The notes under the pieces were generated by a model. It ran no database searches. It was given only the letters and a program-made list of their open reading frames with translations, and was not told the origin of the DNA. Source: Ciborinia camelliae (taxonomy: Eukaryota > Ascomycota > Leotiomycetes > Helotiales > Sclerotiniaceae). From it: DNA of 64,000 nt. Shown piece after piece: positions 36,175-46,817 of this stretch. The translations under genes and the position numbers were made by a program. The stretch spans positions 1 through 64,000 of the forward strand of contig JANPYM010000014.1 of the NCBI GenBank assembly GCA_025890175.1. Direction: 5' to 3'. Numbering within the stretch: position 1 is the first letter of the stretch; every line of letters starts with the position of its first letter.

Positions 36175-37989
36175 CTACCGGGCAAGTTGATCACCACTTG
36201 CTTCACATTCCTCAAAATCCAACTCCCATTTGTCAACTTCTTTGAACTTCTTGGCCGCATTCTTCAACTCCTTTCCTACTCTTTTTTCTAATTCGGAACT
36301 GTTTTCACTTCGAGATTCTTCTGGCGCAGCTTCGTCCTGAATAGGTGCCAAACTATCGTCTGGATCAACTTCATTTTCCTTATCTGATGTTGTTTCAGTT
36401 GCCGGTTTCCTTCCATAAGTTCTCTTTCCTTTGCCTTTTGCTGTGGACTTGGTTTTTTGTGTACGTCTTGGAGGTGGAACAGATACTCTTGAAGTGGGTC
36501 GAACGGAATTTTGGCGACGAGTAGTTGAAGCAACGGTTATGGTTAGCTCATCATCGTGTTCGCCAAGACCAGTAACATCAATTTCACTATCGGAGGATTC
36601 CACGTCTAAAGCTGATCGATGACGTTGACGGCGCCTGGGAAGGAGAGCTTGGAGAGCTGCTGTAGAGAGGGCTGCAGGCTGAGGTGCAGCTTTGCGCGTG
36701 GGTCGTTTAGAGGTAGAGCGGGTGGGTATATCGGGAGAATGTGTGAGTGATGGGGGGGAAGATATTGGTGAGGATGTTACATCTGCATTTGTAATACGAG
36801 GTGGAGTTCGAGGATGTATTGTGCGCCGGGGTCGAGTAATTGCTTGACGTGTATTTAAAACGGGTTGGGGCGGGGGTGGAGGTGATGGTAAAGATTGAGC
36901 AGGCGAGAGAGAACTACTGCCACGTGGAGGTGCCATAGTTTCGCTCATAGGCTCAGGTGTAGTAACACGTTCGATTGATGGTAACGGCGAATCCTCAGGT
37001 GAAGGCTCTTTTTCAAGTTCTGGTAAATCATCCTCCTCGTCACTTTCTATTGGAGCAGTCGCAGGTACAGTATCCTCGGGCTCTGAGTCATCATCTACAG
37101 GTAGTTTAGAAGGGCTCGGTTGGGCCGGCGTAGCTTCCTGTGAACGTAGGACTTGTACACTAGATAGCTTTCGCTTTCTTGAACTCGAAGATGAAGGTAC
37201 AGCTCTCCCTTTGGCAAACTTTAAAGGCGTTGATTCATCTTCCGGCGCGAAATCATCCGAATCCGAATCTGAATCAAATGTTGGTCTTAATTGCTGTGGT
37301 TTTTGGGCCGTTCCTAAAATACTCGGCTCTCGAGCTCGCCTTTTGAAGTTACCAAGTCGTAACACTGATCCAATTTCTGGTCTATCCCCACCTACACTAC
37401 TTGGTCTTCTAGATCCAGCACGTCCTCTAAATGCTCCCAATCCTAGCCCAGATGTATTCCTCTTGCCAACGCTTGTAAGACCATTCTCTTCAGCCAAATC
37501 CGAATCAACACTGCTTGATCGAGCTCGCGCGGCTTTTTGTCCTAATATACTGGGTTCGCGTGCCCTCCTCCGAAAATTGCCAATCGCAAGCACAGAATTA
37601 TCCATAGCAGATGCAGGTCTTCCTCTTCGTCCAGCCTCAATTTCAGGACTACTAGATATTCGCATATCATCATCGTTAGATTCTAACTCCGGCGCATTTA
37701 TCCGCTTTGAGGGATCCTTGGCATTCCTACTCTCCATATCCTCGATGTTGCGCGCAGTAGTGCGACCACTAGATCGTGTCGCAACAGCCTTGCCCTTAGC
37801 CAGCTTTCTCGCGCTCGCGGATCTATTAAGTTCCTCATCGCTAACATCATATAAATCATCGAATGGGCGCGTTACCGGTGCTGCCGCCGGTACAGCTTCT
37901 GTCTCGACTGTTTCCGTTGATTGTATGACGCGTGGGGCAGGCGCCGGCGCAGTAGTACGGGTAATCTTTGTGCGTTTCGGACGTGGCAT
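36175..37989 (-). CDS. Large disordered, probably nuclear protein with duplicated GNF(R/K)RRAREPSILG motif
   Basis: One uninterrupted 604-residue frame starting MPRPKRTKITRT, a basic cluster that could be a nuclear localisation signal. Almost the whole chain is low-complexity: Ser/Asp/Glu-rich acidic patches (for example DSDSDSDDFAPEDES) alternate with basic Arg/Lys patches and Pro runs. Two copies of a 14-residue motif, GNFRRRAREPSILG (about 137-150) and GNFKRRAREPSILG (about 213-226), stand out in this background. A third, weaker relation is GAFRGRAGSRRPSSVG between them. The C-terminus (ELEKRVGKELKNAAKKFKEV then WELDFEEC) is predicted helical or amphipathic. The architecture suits a chromatin, kinetochore or DNA-repair scaffold. 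I recognise no named family and do not assign a function. Confidence 0.8.
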   Translation of the reverse strand: MPRPKRTKITRTTAPAPAPRVIQSTETVETEAVPAAAPVTRPFDDLYDVSDEELNRSASARKLAKGKAVATRSSGRTTARNIEDMESRNAKDPSKRINAPELESNDDDMRISSSPEIEAGRRGRPASAMDNSVLAIGNFRRRAREPSILGQKAARARSSSVDSDLAEENGLTSVGKRNTSGLGLGAFRGRAGSRRPSSVGGDRPEIGSVLRLGNFKRRAREPSILGTAQKPQQLRPTFDSDSDSDDFAPEDESTPLKFAKGRAVPSSSSSRKRKLSSVQVLRSQEATPAQPSPSKLPVDDDSEPEDTVPATAPIESDEEDDLPELEKEPSPEDSPLPSIERVTTPEPMSETMAPPRGSSSLSPAQSLPSPPPPPQPVLNTRQAITRPRRTIHPRTPPRITNADVTSSPISSPPSLTHSPDIPTRSTSKRPTRKAAPQPAALSTAALQALLPRRRQRHRSALDVESSDSEIDVTGLGEHDDELTITVASTTRRQNSVRPTSRVSVPPPRRTQKTKSTAKGKGKRTYGRKPATETTSDKENEVDPDDSLAPIQDEAAPEESRSENSSELEKRVGKELKNAAKKFKEVDKWELDFEECEASGDQLAR

Positions 37990-39880
37990 TTTGTATAAAT
38001 ATTGAGGGAATTATAGGTTACTGAATGGAGTACGTATTCGAGCTCAAAAGGTCGTTTATCGCATTTCGTGAAACTTTTTGGTGGTGGCATAAGATGTTGA
38101 GGTGCTGTGTTGTGGGCATGGTTTATCGCGTCGCGTCTAACGGTTTATCTTCTTAGCGACAAATGGAGCTATGTATCATCTAACCCACCCACAAAATATA
38201 GGCTTTCAACACAACATTCACAAACCCAATCAAATCGTATCAAACTTTATTTTAATCACTGCACAAACATCATTCAAGCTTCAGAAGTGACAGTAACTGC
38301 AGACTTCTTCGATAACTTCATTTCGTTTCTCGCTTCCCTTGTGGTTTTGGGCTAGCGCCTACTTACTCGGAGAGAGGGAGAGAGAGAGACCTTTAGAAAT
38401 CCGTCATGAGAGTTACTGGGTATTTTCTGGGAAGGGTGTCTGGTGTTTCGTCAAGTTTAAGGCTCTGGGCAAGGAAAAAGAATTCGTGGATAGTTCCCTG
38501 GGCTGACAAAATTTTGTGCATGCTGCGTTGTGGCAACTCCATTCAAATCGCGACCAAACTGCATATTGCCCAATTTGATATCACGCGAATCAATAATTAC
38601 AGACTTTTGGGTTTACGCATGCATTTCAGAGAGAGCTTGCAGTTCCCCTTGAATCAACCCCTGTGTGGTACCTGGTAACAAGGTGGGAGATATTGTATCA
38701 ACCTCAGGTTAGATTTCTGCAGGTCAGAAAATGCAATTTTTTTTACCAGGCAAATCCATCAATATCAGAATCTTCAGAGTTTTTTTTTCCTTGCCAACTA
38801 TACTTTGCTCCTAAATATCATGATAGTGAATTCTACATCTAAGCCTTACCACAAGCTGGAAGTCTTTCTATGATCTTCATTTCTGGTCGAATATCCGTGG
38901 CGGTGAGATCCAACATGGAGTTGTGTCGATTTAGTATTTCCAAGTCGATGAGCTATTGGCGAATGTACAAGTGCGCGTGCGAACTTGGGATAATTGGGAA
39001 TTCTCAATAATGTCTTCCAAAACTTCATCGACCAATACAAGACCTCACAGTTATTTTATTAAGAATAGCAACCGCTCAATACCAAAGGTGGAGGTAGGTA
39101 GCTTCGAGGGGCTGTACCGGGCCACCTGTTACTCGGTGACTTTTCAACCAATCTCCATCTGACAGTTATACAAATGGGCAATTGCAAAAAACAGTTCTCA
39201 CTTATTAGCCTTATCCTTTTGAAAGAGCGAGTACCTACTAGGTACCTAGTTAGCGACCCTTAGTCTGCCCTGTTGATCCCCACGCAATCTATCAATCAAC
39301 TCTTATACCAATACTGATGATTGGCATATTATATCATTCTTCAATATCTAATAAACTAAGACTGGTCAATTAAAGATTGGTTAACTACATTGGCGGAGGT
39401 AACAGGGGTCGGGATACTGTGAATCTATTGTGTTCAGGTTCGTTCGTAGACTGTGTCCAAGTTGATATCGTATCTTCATCTTATTTTTAAATAAATCATA
39501 TGTTTGGAAAACTATATATTCAAAACATACAAGCGCTATTACACTTCTCAATCTTTAGTCCAAATTTGATCCACAAATACTCTCTATAGCTTATGTGCTT
39601 AAAATTCGAAAAATGAGTATTTTTTGCCGTGGAATTTATTTTGTGCGTCACATAGTAGGGGGTTGGATATTCTAATACATAAATTCGCATGAACAGGAAC
39701 AAGAACGGGTGTCATAAGCGTAGTCATTGTACAATCTATGGGGGTAATTTAGGTAAGTGGATAACTCACGTTGTGTATATTCGAGACCTAATAGAGGTAT
39801 CGTCAACTGGAATACCGATTTAAAGCTTGAAACGTCACCGACGTAGTAGAAATATCTGGGAAGCGTGGGTTTTCGCAAAG
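37990..39880. other. Intergenic region
   Basis: Upstream flank of the 604-residue gene, with a GA-rich run at about 38367-38390. No convincing gene. The open frame at 38406-38678 lacks any recognisable feature. A TAGGTACCTA palindrome is at 39239. Confidence 0.4.
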
Positions 39881-41354
39881 GCCATGTGCATTGCATCTAT
39901 GTTGCATGCATATCATGAAACGAATAAAAAGCTCGTGGCTGAGCTGAGTCGTAAATACAATACTACCTACTCAACGCTTCAAAGTTGCATTGGAGCTTTA
40001 CCGACCGAGCCGATGACGAAAGGACCAATCCACACCCGTTATTCTGCAGACAAGGGGGTTCATTTCAACTGGAAAGCTCTACCAGCTTCAAAATATTGGG
40101 TTTCAAATCGGAGAAAACCTGATTTATTTCCTGTGATTACACGGTTCTGGTACTGGTACTGTACCATTGGGCTGGAAGAATTGGGCGTAGCGAGAATACT
40201 GTCAAGTATGTTTGCTATGAGACTTTATTCTCTACCCCCTCTTTCACAAAAGGAGTGGGGTCCCATGTCACAACTCGACCATCACCGCTACTATCTTCGG
40301 GATTCGGCAGCTTAGAAATGTAACGCTCGAAGAAAACGCAAATGCATCCATTGTACAGCCGCCCATCGAACTGCAGAATTGATCGCCAGTGCAGAGAACA
40401 GCGAATCTTTCCACTTATCGCAGTTATCCACAGAGTTTTTTTCTCCACACTACAATGCCATTTCTTTTCTGACCACAGATATGATATATCGCTTCACGAG
40501 AACAATTATCAATCGCCCCCAAATTCATTTTACCCTGCTACCCTACCTATGCAGTAACTCACTTTTCGCAGTTTTAGATGCCAGCTCACAACTAACAAGC
40601 CATCGCAAGACGAGGAAGCTATCGTCAAGCTCACATATAAAGAAGCTCAACGACACCGTTGATATTCCGTTATATAAATTACGTGCAGTGCATCACTTCG
40701 AGGACTTTGGAGGGGTAGCTCATAATCTTTCAATTACTAGAAACCGAGATGTGTAAGTGAAGACGCCCCCCTAGGCGATGTTATTCCTCAATTGACACCC
40801 TCTTAGTGGGAGCTGGCAATATTATCGACATTGCCTTTGGCATTACAAGCGCCATTCTGACATTGGTGTCGATTTACTTGATGTGTAAACACAACAAGTC
40901 TAGAGGTAAGAATATCCATCCAATCTCGATCAATTATAGTTGTCGGGTTGGCTCCAACCACGGACTATATCGCGTCTTTCTTGTCGCTCTCTTTCAACTT
41001 CCTCTGACTAGCCTAGCTATAGAGCTTGACGTCGAGCATGGCATAGACCAGGAACTCAAATCCATCCTACCCGACCCTGACCCAAATTCGATTCCTTCGT
41101 ACTCAGATTTACGTCCCTTGCCCGAGGAATCATACCAAGCGGCCCAACCTTTTCCAAATGTCCCACAGCGAAACATACATTATGCGCAACCGTATTACAT
41201 TACTTTCGAGGATTTGCATGTACAACATAAAATTCCCTTGCAAAATGTGCAATATTTCCCCGATACGACGGAGGTTGCGAGGATGCCAGAGTTCCCCGGG
41301 TCTCATGCTTACCATCAATCACTCCGGCATTTCCTCTTGAACGAGCTTGAGTAG
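39880..41354 (+). pseudogene. Decayed multi-exon gene ending in a transmembrane exon
   Basis: Several stretches read like protein but in different frames: about 39880-40210 (residues such as HAYHETNKKLVAELSRKY), about 40265-40375 (FGIRQLRNVTLEENANASIV), and 40379-40752 (ENSESFHLSQLSTEFF and HHFEDFGGVAHNLS). These cannot all be joined by good splice sites. The 3' part is better: an exon 40807-40905 encodes one membrane helix (IIDIAFGITSAILTLVSIYL, then CKHNKSR). After an intron, 40906-41016 (GTAAGA...CTAG), a 112-residue acidic, Pro/Gln-rich tail runs to the stop at 41352-41354. A similar helix exon with the same splice pattern lies at 42577-42686. I do not recognise the family. It may be a functional gene whose 5' introns I could not resolve. 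Confidence 0.4.
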
Positions 41355-43636
41355 TTGTTTGGATCGAATGTTTGCTTCATATCAGCGATGGGTGTGGCGT
41401 TCAAAATTTTCTGAGTTGCAATCTGGGGAGTTAGGACATCGGCTTGCGCTAGAATACCCATTTGATGATAGTTTATGGTATGGTATGGTGGGGTGTTGGA
41501 TTTGGTTGTTCTTTGTGGTGCTTTCTTTTGGATTATGAATTTCGGGACTGGTTGCGTTAGATTTCTTTTGCTTCGTGGGATAGACGATTTGGAAATAGGG
41601 GGGATTTCACAGAAATAAAAAGTAATAAATAGCCGATAAGTTGTAATACCTCAGTAGACCTTTTGTGTTCAAAGGATATTGAAAAATAAAAGGGTGATCC
41701 AAACGTCGGCAAAAAAGCTTCGAAGTGCTAAGCGTCAGAAGTGAGCTCCAGTAGGCCCTATCCGCTGGAGGGGCATCATGATAAGTTGAATGATATAGCC
41801 GTTATTTCCGTCCGCAGATACCGTTTTTGTCAACGTGCATATACAAGTGATTTGCAGCAGCCCCCACTTTACTAGTTCAGAATTTGAGCATGCGTCTGCA
41901 TTAAAACACTACTTTGCGGTTCGGGACAGGCGCTCAAGAACGCATGCGGATAGAGACCGTCCACCCATAAAATAGTTGTTAGTGTCTCTTCGTTTGCTAA
42001 ATGCTGAAGGTGTTCCTACTCGGGCCTTTAAGAGCGCCATAGGAAAGATCCTTGGCCCCCAAAATTCCATCTAAATGTCGGCGTCTGCATTATTACATGA
42101 TGCCTGCGGTACGATCGGGGATTTAATGACAGGACAATGGTATTTGAGAAGCTCGATATATCTTGAAGATGCTATGTATGCTGTTTAAGTATCATTAATG
42201 ACACAAGATCGTGGCTAACGAGATGTAAATGTCGAAGATACGTTTGATCTCATATTTCTTAGTCCTGCTGTATTTTGGCCAATTAACCCATATTGTTTTA
42301 ACCTGGTGAACGACATAAGATAAAAGAATATGATTGCCAGATTGGAGCTTTCTTGGAATAGCTTGAAGGATAGGGGACTTTCACGCTTATCAAAGGTAGT
42401 TCCCAACAATCGGATCGAATTAATACGCCTGGCCAAAGGCATGACTTCGATGATTACCCGTTCCGTTCTTCAGGAGATTTAGCCCACTTCATTCACAAAA
42501 TATGCCCAAATGTGTGTAAGTATGGACTGGACTGGTAGGTTTTGATATAGGTATACACTTACTCTATCTCACCTAGGGGACTCCTCATCAAAAATATCAT
42601 TGCCATTTGCTTTGGTCTTCCAGGTGTTATTTCAGCAATCGTTAGCATTCGTATCGCGTGTAAAAATTATAAAGATAATACGAGAGGTAAGCGTGGCCTC
42701 CAATCATACTTATGCCTGACAAAAAACGGAACTCCGAAGGGTTCCGCGATTTAACATATATAGATATTTGCACGTAAATCAGGGTCTACAAAAGCTCAAG
42801 TTAGGTTCAGCATCAGCTCATATCAGCTTACTGTACTGCCTATCTGACGCTGAGGGGAGCATGTGCGCCCCTTCAAGCTGCTATACTGCTATTGCTAGTA
42901 AATCTGAATACTGAATATAATAAATTTCAGGCTCTGTGGGTGTTGCCCACTCTAGTATCTCCACGTGCGTCGGCGCCGGCTCTCCCTGTCACGTTTTAAG
43001 TTGTCACCTGGCTCTGCCGCCAAGCTTACCAGTTGGCAGCTTAAGAGGTTTTCATGAGAGCCTTCTTAAACTTCACAGATCTATATGCCCGTGGAAACTC
43101 CCTTCATTTTAGCTTAGTCTAGCTTTCATGATTACAGTACTCTACCTTATTAATATTTTATTCGCATAACTTTTCAATTTGGTTAAGGTTCTATTTTGAG
43201 AAAAAACTTTTAATCTATTAATAGGTGGTGGGGGCGTCAGCGAGGTCAGAAGGGGGAGGATTCGAAACCTTGATGTTCTAATCCCGATTTCGATTTAATT
43301 ATATAATCAATAGTTTAAAACCTCTGAATTCCCATGTTTTAAAAGCTTTGGAATATATTTTGAAAGGTGTAAAAAGTTCAAAAGATCCAAAAGCTTTATT
43401 TATAATCAACTTGGATTATAAATATTAACTGATTTAAGTAAGGGTTTTTCTATCAAAATCTAAACTTTTTGCCTATAAGATATTATCTTCTTCACCAATT
43501 AATCCGGTACTTCGAATTTGCGATTCCTGCGACGTCCAATCCGCATTGAAAATTACAACCGATGAGAGGGAGACAGCAATTGCGCCGTTTGACGTGCGCT
43601 TGCTTTGATCGTCCTGCTCTTTAAAGCGACGTGAAA
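41355..43636. other. Spacer upstream of the HET gene, with a duplicate of the membrane exon
   Basis: No complete gene. Contains the membrane-exon copy at 42577-42686. Around 42770-43060 there is moderately GC-rich sequence that could be old repeat DNA. 43100-43500 is AT-rich. Confidence 0.4.
42577..42686 (+). pseudogene. Second copy of the transmembrane exon
   Basis: An exon-like block with an acceptor at 42575-42576 and donor GTAAGC at 42687. It encodes LLIKNIIAICFGLPGVISAI then VSIRIACKNYKDNTR, closely parallel to the exon at 40807-40905 (shared I-I-x-I-x-F-G, V-S-I and C-K). The upstream exon edge TGTGT followed by GTAAGTA at 42516 also mirrors the ATGT followed by GTAAGTG at 40753. Both intervening introns are short (61 and 54 bp). 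The sequence before it cannot be read as one clean frame, so it is probably a fragment of a duplicated gene. Confidence 0.4.
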
Positions 43637-45532
43637 ATGCGTCTACTCAAAGTCGACACGCATCAGCTGGAGGAATTCATCGGCACCGATATTCCCGAAT
43701 ATGCGATTCTGTCCCACACTTGGGGCAAGGAAGAGGTGCTTTTCCAAGATCTCACCAATGCTGAGTATAAGCACAAGAAAGGTTACACGAAGATCGAGGG
43801 TTGCTGCCGACAAGCGATCCGTGACGGCTTCGATTTTGTTTGGATCGATACTTGCTGTATAGATAAGAGTAGCAGTGCCGAGTTATCCGAATCTATCAAC
43901 TCCATGTATGCTTGGTACAAACAGGCTGAAGTGTGTTATGCCTATTTGGTAGATGTTCCATATGGCCAAAACCCATACGAAAGCGGCTCGTCATTTCGAA
44001 AAAGCCGTTGGTTTACTCGAGGGTGGACATTACAGGAATTGCTTGCGCCAAAGAAGATTGTTTTTTTGGATGAGGAATGGAACTTGGTATTCGGTGAATT
44101 AATGTTGGACGAACTTGATGGTGAATCGGAGAGCGAAAACGAAAGTATTGCCTCAATACCATGCTCCATTTTCGTTGAACAACGTGCAAAAGCACAGCGC
44201 CTGTTAATTGAAGAAATCACGGGCATTGATCACGAGTACCTTGAAAATAAACATAGAATCTTGTGGGCCCCAGCCGGTCTTAAATTTTCGTGGGCTGCCA
44301 TGCGAAAAACATCTCGACCAGAGGATATCGCCTACTGTTTGCTAGGTCTATTGCGAGTCAACATGCCGCTGCTCTATGGAGAGGGAGGCAACGCTTTTCA
44401 GCGCGTACAAGAAGAGGTGCTTAGAAAAACACAAGATCTCAGCATACTGGCCTGGGGTTTTGGTATGAACCTTCAAGAGACTCTTGATGAGGGTTCACAT
44501 TTGACTGGAACACTTGCGCCGTCAATTCGATACCATAAAAACTTCCCTAGATCATTCCATAGATCTCAAGAACACTTCAAACCTACGACCCATTCCATGA
44601 TGACCAATTTGGGCTTGAATATTAGCTTGCCCCTGATGTGTATCAATTCATCGCTGGGTATATATCTTGCATTCATTAGTAGCTGGACAGCCGGAAAGGT
44701 TGGACAAAAGACTGAAGCATTTGTATTACCGTTACTGAAGCGCGAAGGTCAACTTTTTGAACATCTTTCTGGGACCCCGCATGCCATCTCGGTCACTTTA
44801 ATGACAGGTATAACTCGACGGAAGATTAAATGGAGAACGATCTATCTCGTTGAGCCGGGGTCTAAGTCCTCGTCCTCGAGGCGCCGGAAAATGAACTGGA
44901 TCAATGACCTGGACTCCTTGTTATTTCACCAATATGCCCACTGCCCTAGCTACGTTAGAATTGACCACAACGAAATGATGAAGGCCGGCTTTGTAGTTAA
45001 GAGTGTCTTTTCGCCTGAGTTTGCATATCGATATGCCAGTAATTCGTATACCCGGTGGCAAATCCCGTCCAGCGACTTCCAATTAATCCTGATTCTCTCC
45101 AGAGAGTCTCGGGGGTATACGGACTGTTGCGTCATTCGTATAGAGGCTCGGAAAACGAGCAGAGGTTCCGTCAGAATAAGCAAGATTTTGATGGCCCGCT
45201 GCGAGCCCTCCTTTTCCGCATGGCAATTTGTGAATAATCGGCGATGGTTGAGCCATCTCACTATGATTGAACAGCCGTCAAAGCTGAAATGGGGTTCTAC
45301 TGTTATATTCAATTCTACTCCAGGGGAAACACCCGAATGGGCTTCTTTTGAACTGCAAAAACAAACATGGGGTCGTATCAGAATTTCTATAAATCATCAT
45401 ACTGGGACGGAAGAGTCGACGCCGGAGGCCAGCCCTTTTCTACCTCATCAGTCAATACGAGCGATAGGTTCAATGATAAAATCCAATTATCTAACCGGAA
45501 CTTCTAGACGATTGGAACACCCAAGCAATTAA
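43637..45532 (+). CDS. HET-domain protein (heterokaryon incompatibility type)
   Basis: A single exon of 631 residues from the ATG at 43637 (MRLLKVDTHQ); a GTG two codons upstream is in frame but not a start. The N-terminal HET domain is classical: PEYAILSHTWG (about 20-30), then CCRQAIRDGFDFVWIDTCCI, then SESINSMYAWYKQAEVCYAY and SRWFTRGWTLQELLAP. A second conserved block follows, FSWAAMRKTSRPEDIAYCLL and then GLLRVNMPLLYGEGGNAF. The ~340 residues beyond are not a known repeat (no WD40, ankyrin or NACHT seen). HET domains, related to TIR-like folds, trigger programmed cell death after recognition of a non-self partner. This architecture (HET plus variable C-terminus) is among the most duplicated in filamentous ascomycetes. 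No partner gene of the HeLo or SNARE type is visible next to it. Confidence 0.92.
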   Translation: MRLLKVDTHQLEEFIGTDIPEYAILSHTWGKEEVLFQDLTNAEYKHKKGYTKIEGCCRQAIRDGFDFVWIDTCCIDKSSSAELSESINSMYAWYKQAEVCYAYLVDVPYGQNPYESGSSFRKSRWFTRGWTLQELLAPKKIVFLDEEWNLVFGELMLDELDGESESENESIASIPCSIFVEQRAKAQRLLIEEITGIDHEYLENKHRILWAPAGLKFSWAAMRKTSRPEDIAYCLLGLLRVNMPLLYGEGGNAFQRVQEEVLRKTQDLSILAWGFGMNLQETLDEGSHLTGTLAPSIRYHKNFPRSFHRSQEHFKPTTHSMMTNLGLNISLPLMCINSSLGIYLAFISSWTAGKVGQKTEAFVLPLLKREGQLFEHLSGTPHAISVTLMTGITRRKIKWRTIYLVEPGSKSSSSRRRKMNWINDLDSLLFHQYAHCPSYVRIDHNEMMKAGFVVKSVFSPEFAYRYASNSYTRWQIPSSDFQLILILSRESRGYTDCCVIRIEARKTSRGSVRISKILMARCEPSFSAWQFVNNRRWLSHLTMIEQPSKLKWGSTVIFNSTPGETPEWASFELQKQTWGRIRISINHHTGTEESTPEASPFLPHQSIRAIGSMIKSNYLTGTSRRLEHPSN

Positions 45533-46817
45533 TTGTCTATACCTAAATAGGTGGCTATAAAGAAAATGATATAATATTTGCCTTTTTCCAAGATTGAGAT
45601 AACAAATTAAGATGAAACTGAATTTGTGATATACAAAGTGTCCAATAGTTCGGACTCGCAAACTAGATGTGAAAGCCTTAAATATTTAAATACAATTCAA
45701 GAATCTCTCTCGATGGCCTGCAATCCGAATGATTGGAAACAGCTATTGCTAGAATCTCCATGAACTATTCTTAATCGAGTAGTTATGACTTTTGCTTCTA
45801 TGCCATCATATAGCAGGATATCCTACACCCATGAATCGTCTCCCTTTTGTATTTGGCATACATATTCCTCACGCCTGATGAATCGATAATATACTCCAGT
45901 AACAAGAAACACACCATATCACCACAAGAAACAAGCCCAAGGAGTTAGCGAGAGAAGACATACAAAGTAGGCATAACCACCCAAAAGAAGATCCTTAACA
46001 AAACAAAAACATAGCGGGAAAGTGTACATTTTTCCTCGCATGATATCGGATTCCTGCCCAAAAAAGACTTCAGATGTTCGATATCCGCAAAACAAATTCA
46101 GATAAAATGCGCGCGAAACTCTTCTCTCCTTCCCCCATTTTCTTCTGAAAATTCGCTAATTGGAGATATAATACAAACCCAACACACAATACAAAGCCAA
46201 ACCCACCACCCAATAATCAAAACGATCAAACGAACCAGCACTTGCTAGATCATGCATTTCCACCTAATAAGCCACATCACTAAAACCAAATATAAAGCCG
46301 AGTCTCCGTTCAATCAATCGCAAAGAATATCTATCGGATGAAAATTGATGAATTAGCCATATGCCACTCCTTGAGCACATCGACCTTACCCCGAACAATA
46401 ATATTATAAGGGGATGAATGGGAAGCCTAGAGGGTGCAAGTTGTGCATTTGAGATATTTTGCTGCAATATAGAGTGTATAATAGTACAAGTTATTTTTAG
46501 ATTTTCCAAAAAAGAACCCCTGTTTTTAGATTTTCTAAAAAAAACAACAGCTTCCGAGTTGCGTTGCCAAAAAATGAACACGTTGATTTTTGACTGACTT
46601 TCATAGACGTCCTTTTGATTGAGTTTGAAAAAATGAGGCCTGCTTTTCATTCCATCATTATAGAAAAACAAGTCGTAGATTGGAAAATACCGAATTTTGT
46701 TTTCCCAGTCCCCGATCCCATCACTCCAAACTGGGCAAAACGTTCCTTAAAAAAATATACATGTTTATTTTTCATCCTGTATTATCATTTCCTCCCAGCA
46801 TAATGTCATCGCATCGC
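45533..46817. other. Intergenic region between convergent HET and ILV3 genes
   Basis: About 1.3 kb with no supported gene. Open frames at 46264-46982 on both strands overlap each other and are A/T-driven. Confidence 0.5.

Noticed and set aside
37211..38005. 264-codon plus-strand frame opposite the 604-residue gene
   Set aside because: Antisense shadow of a Ser/Arg/Asp-rich coding sequence; its Ser/Leu-rich composition mirrors the complement, and it has no own features.
43240..43290. GGATTCGAAACC resembling a tRNA B box
   Set aside because: No A box, no acceptor-stem pairing and no anticodon arm could be laid out around it.
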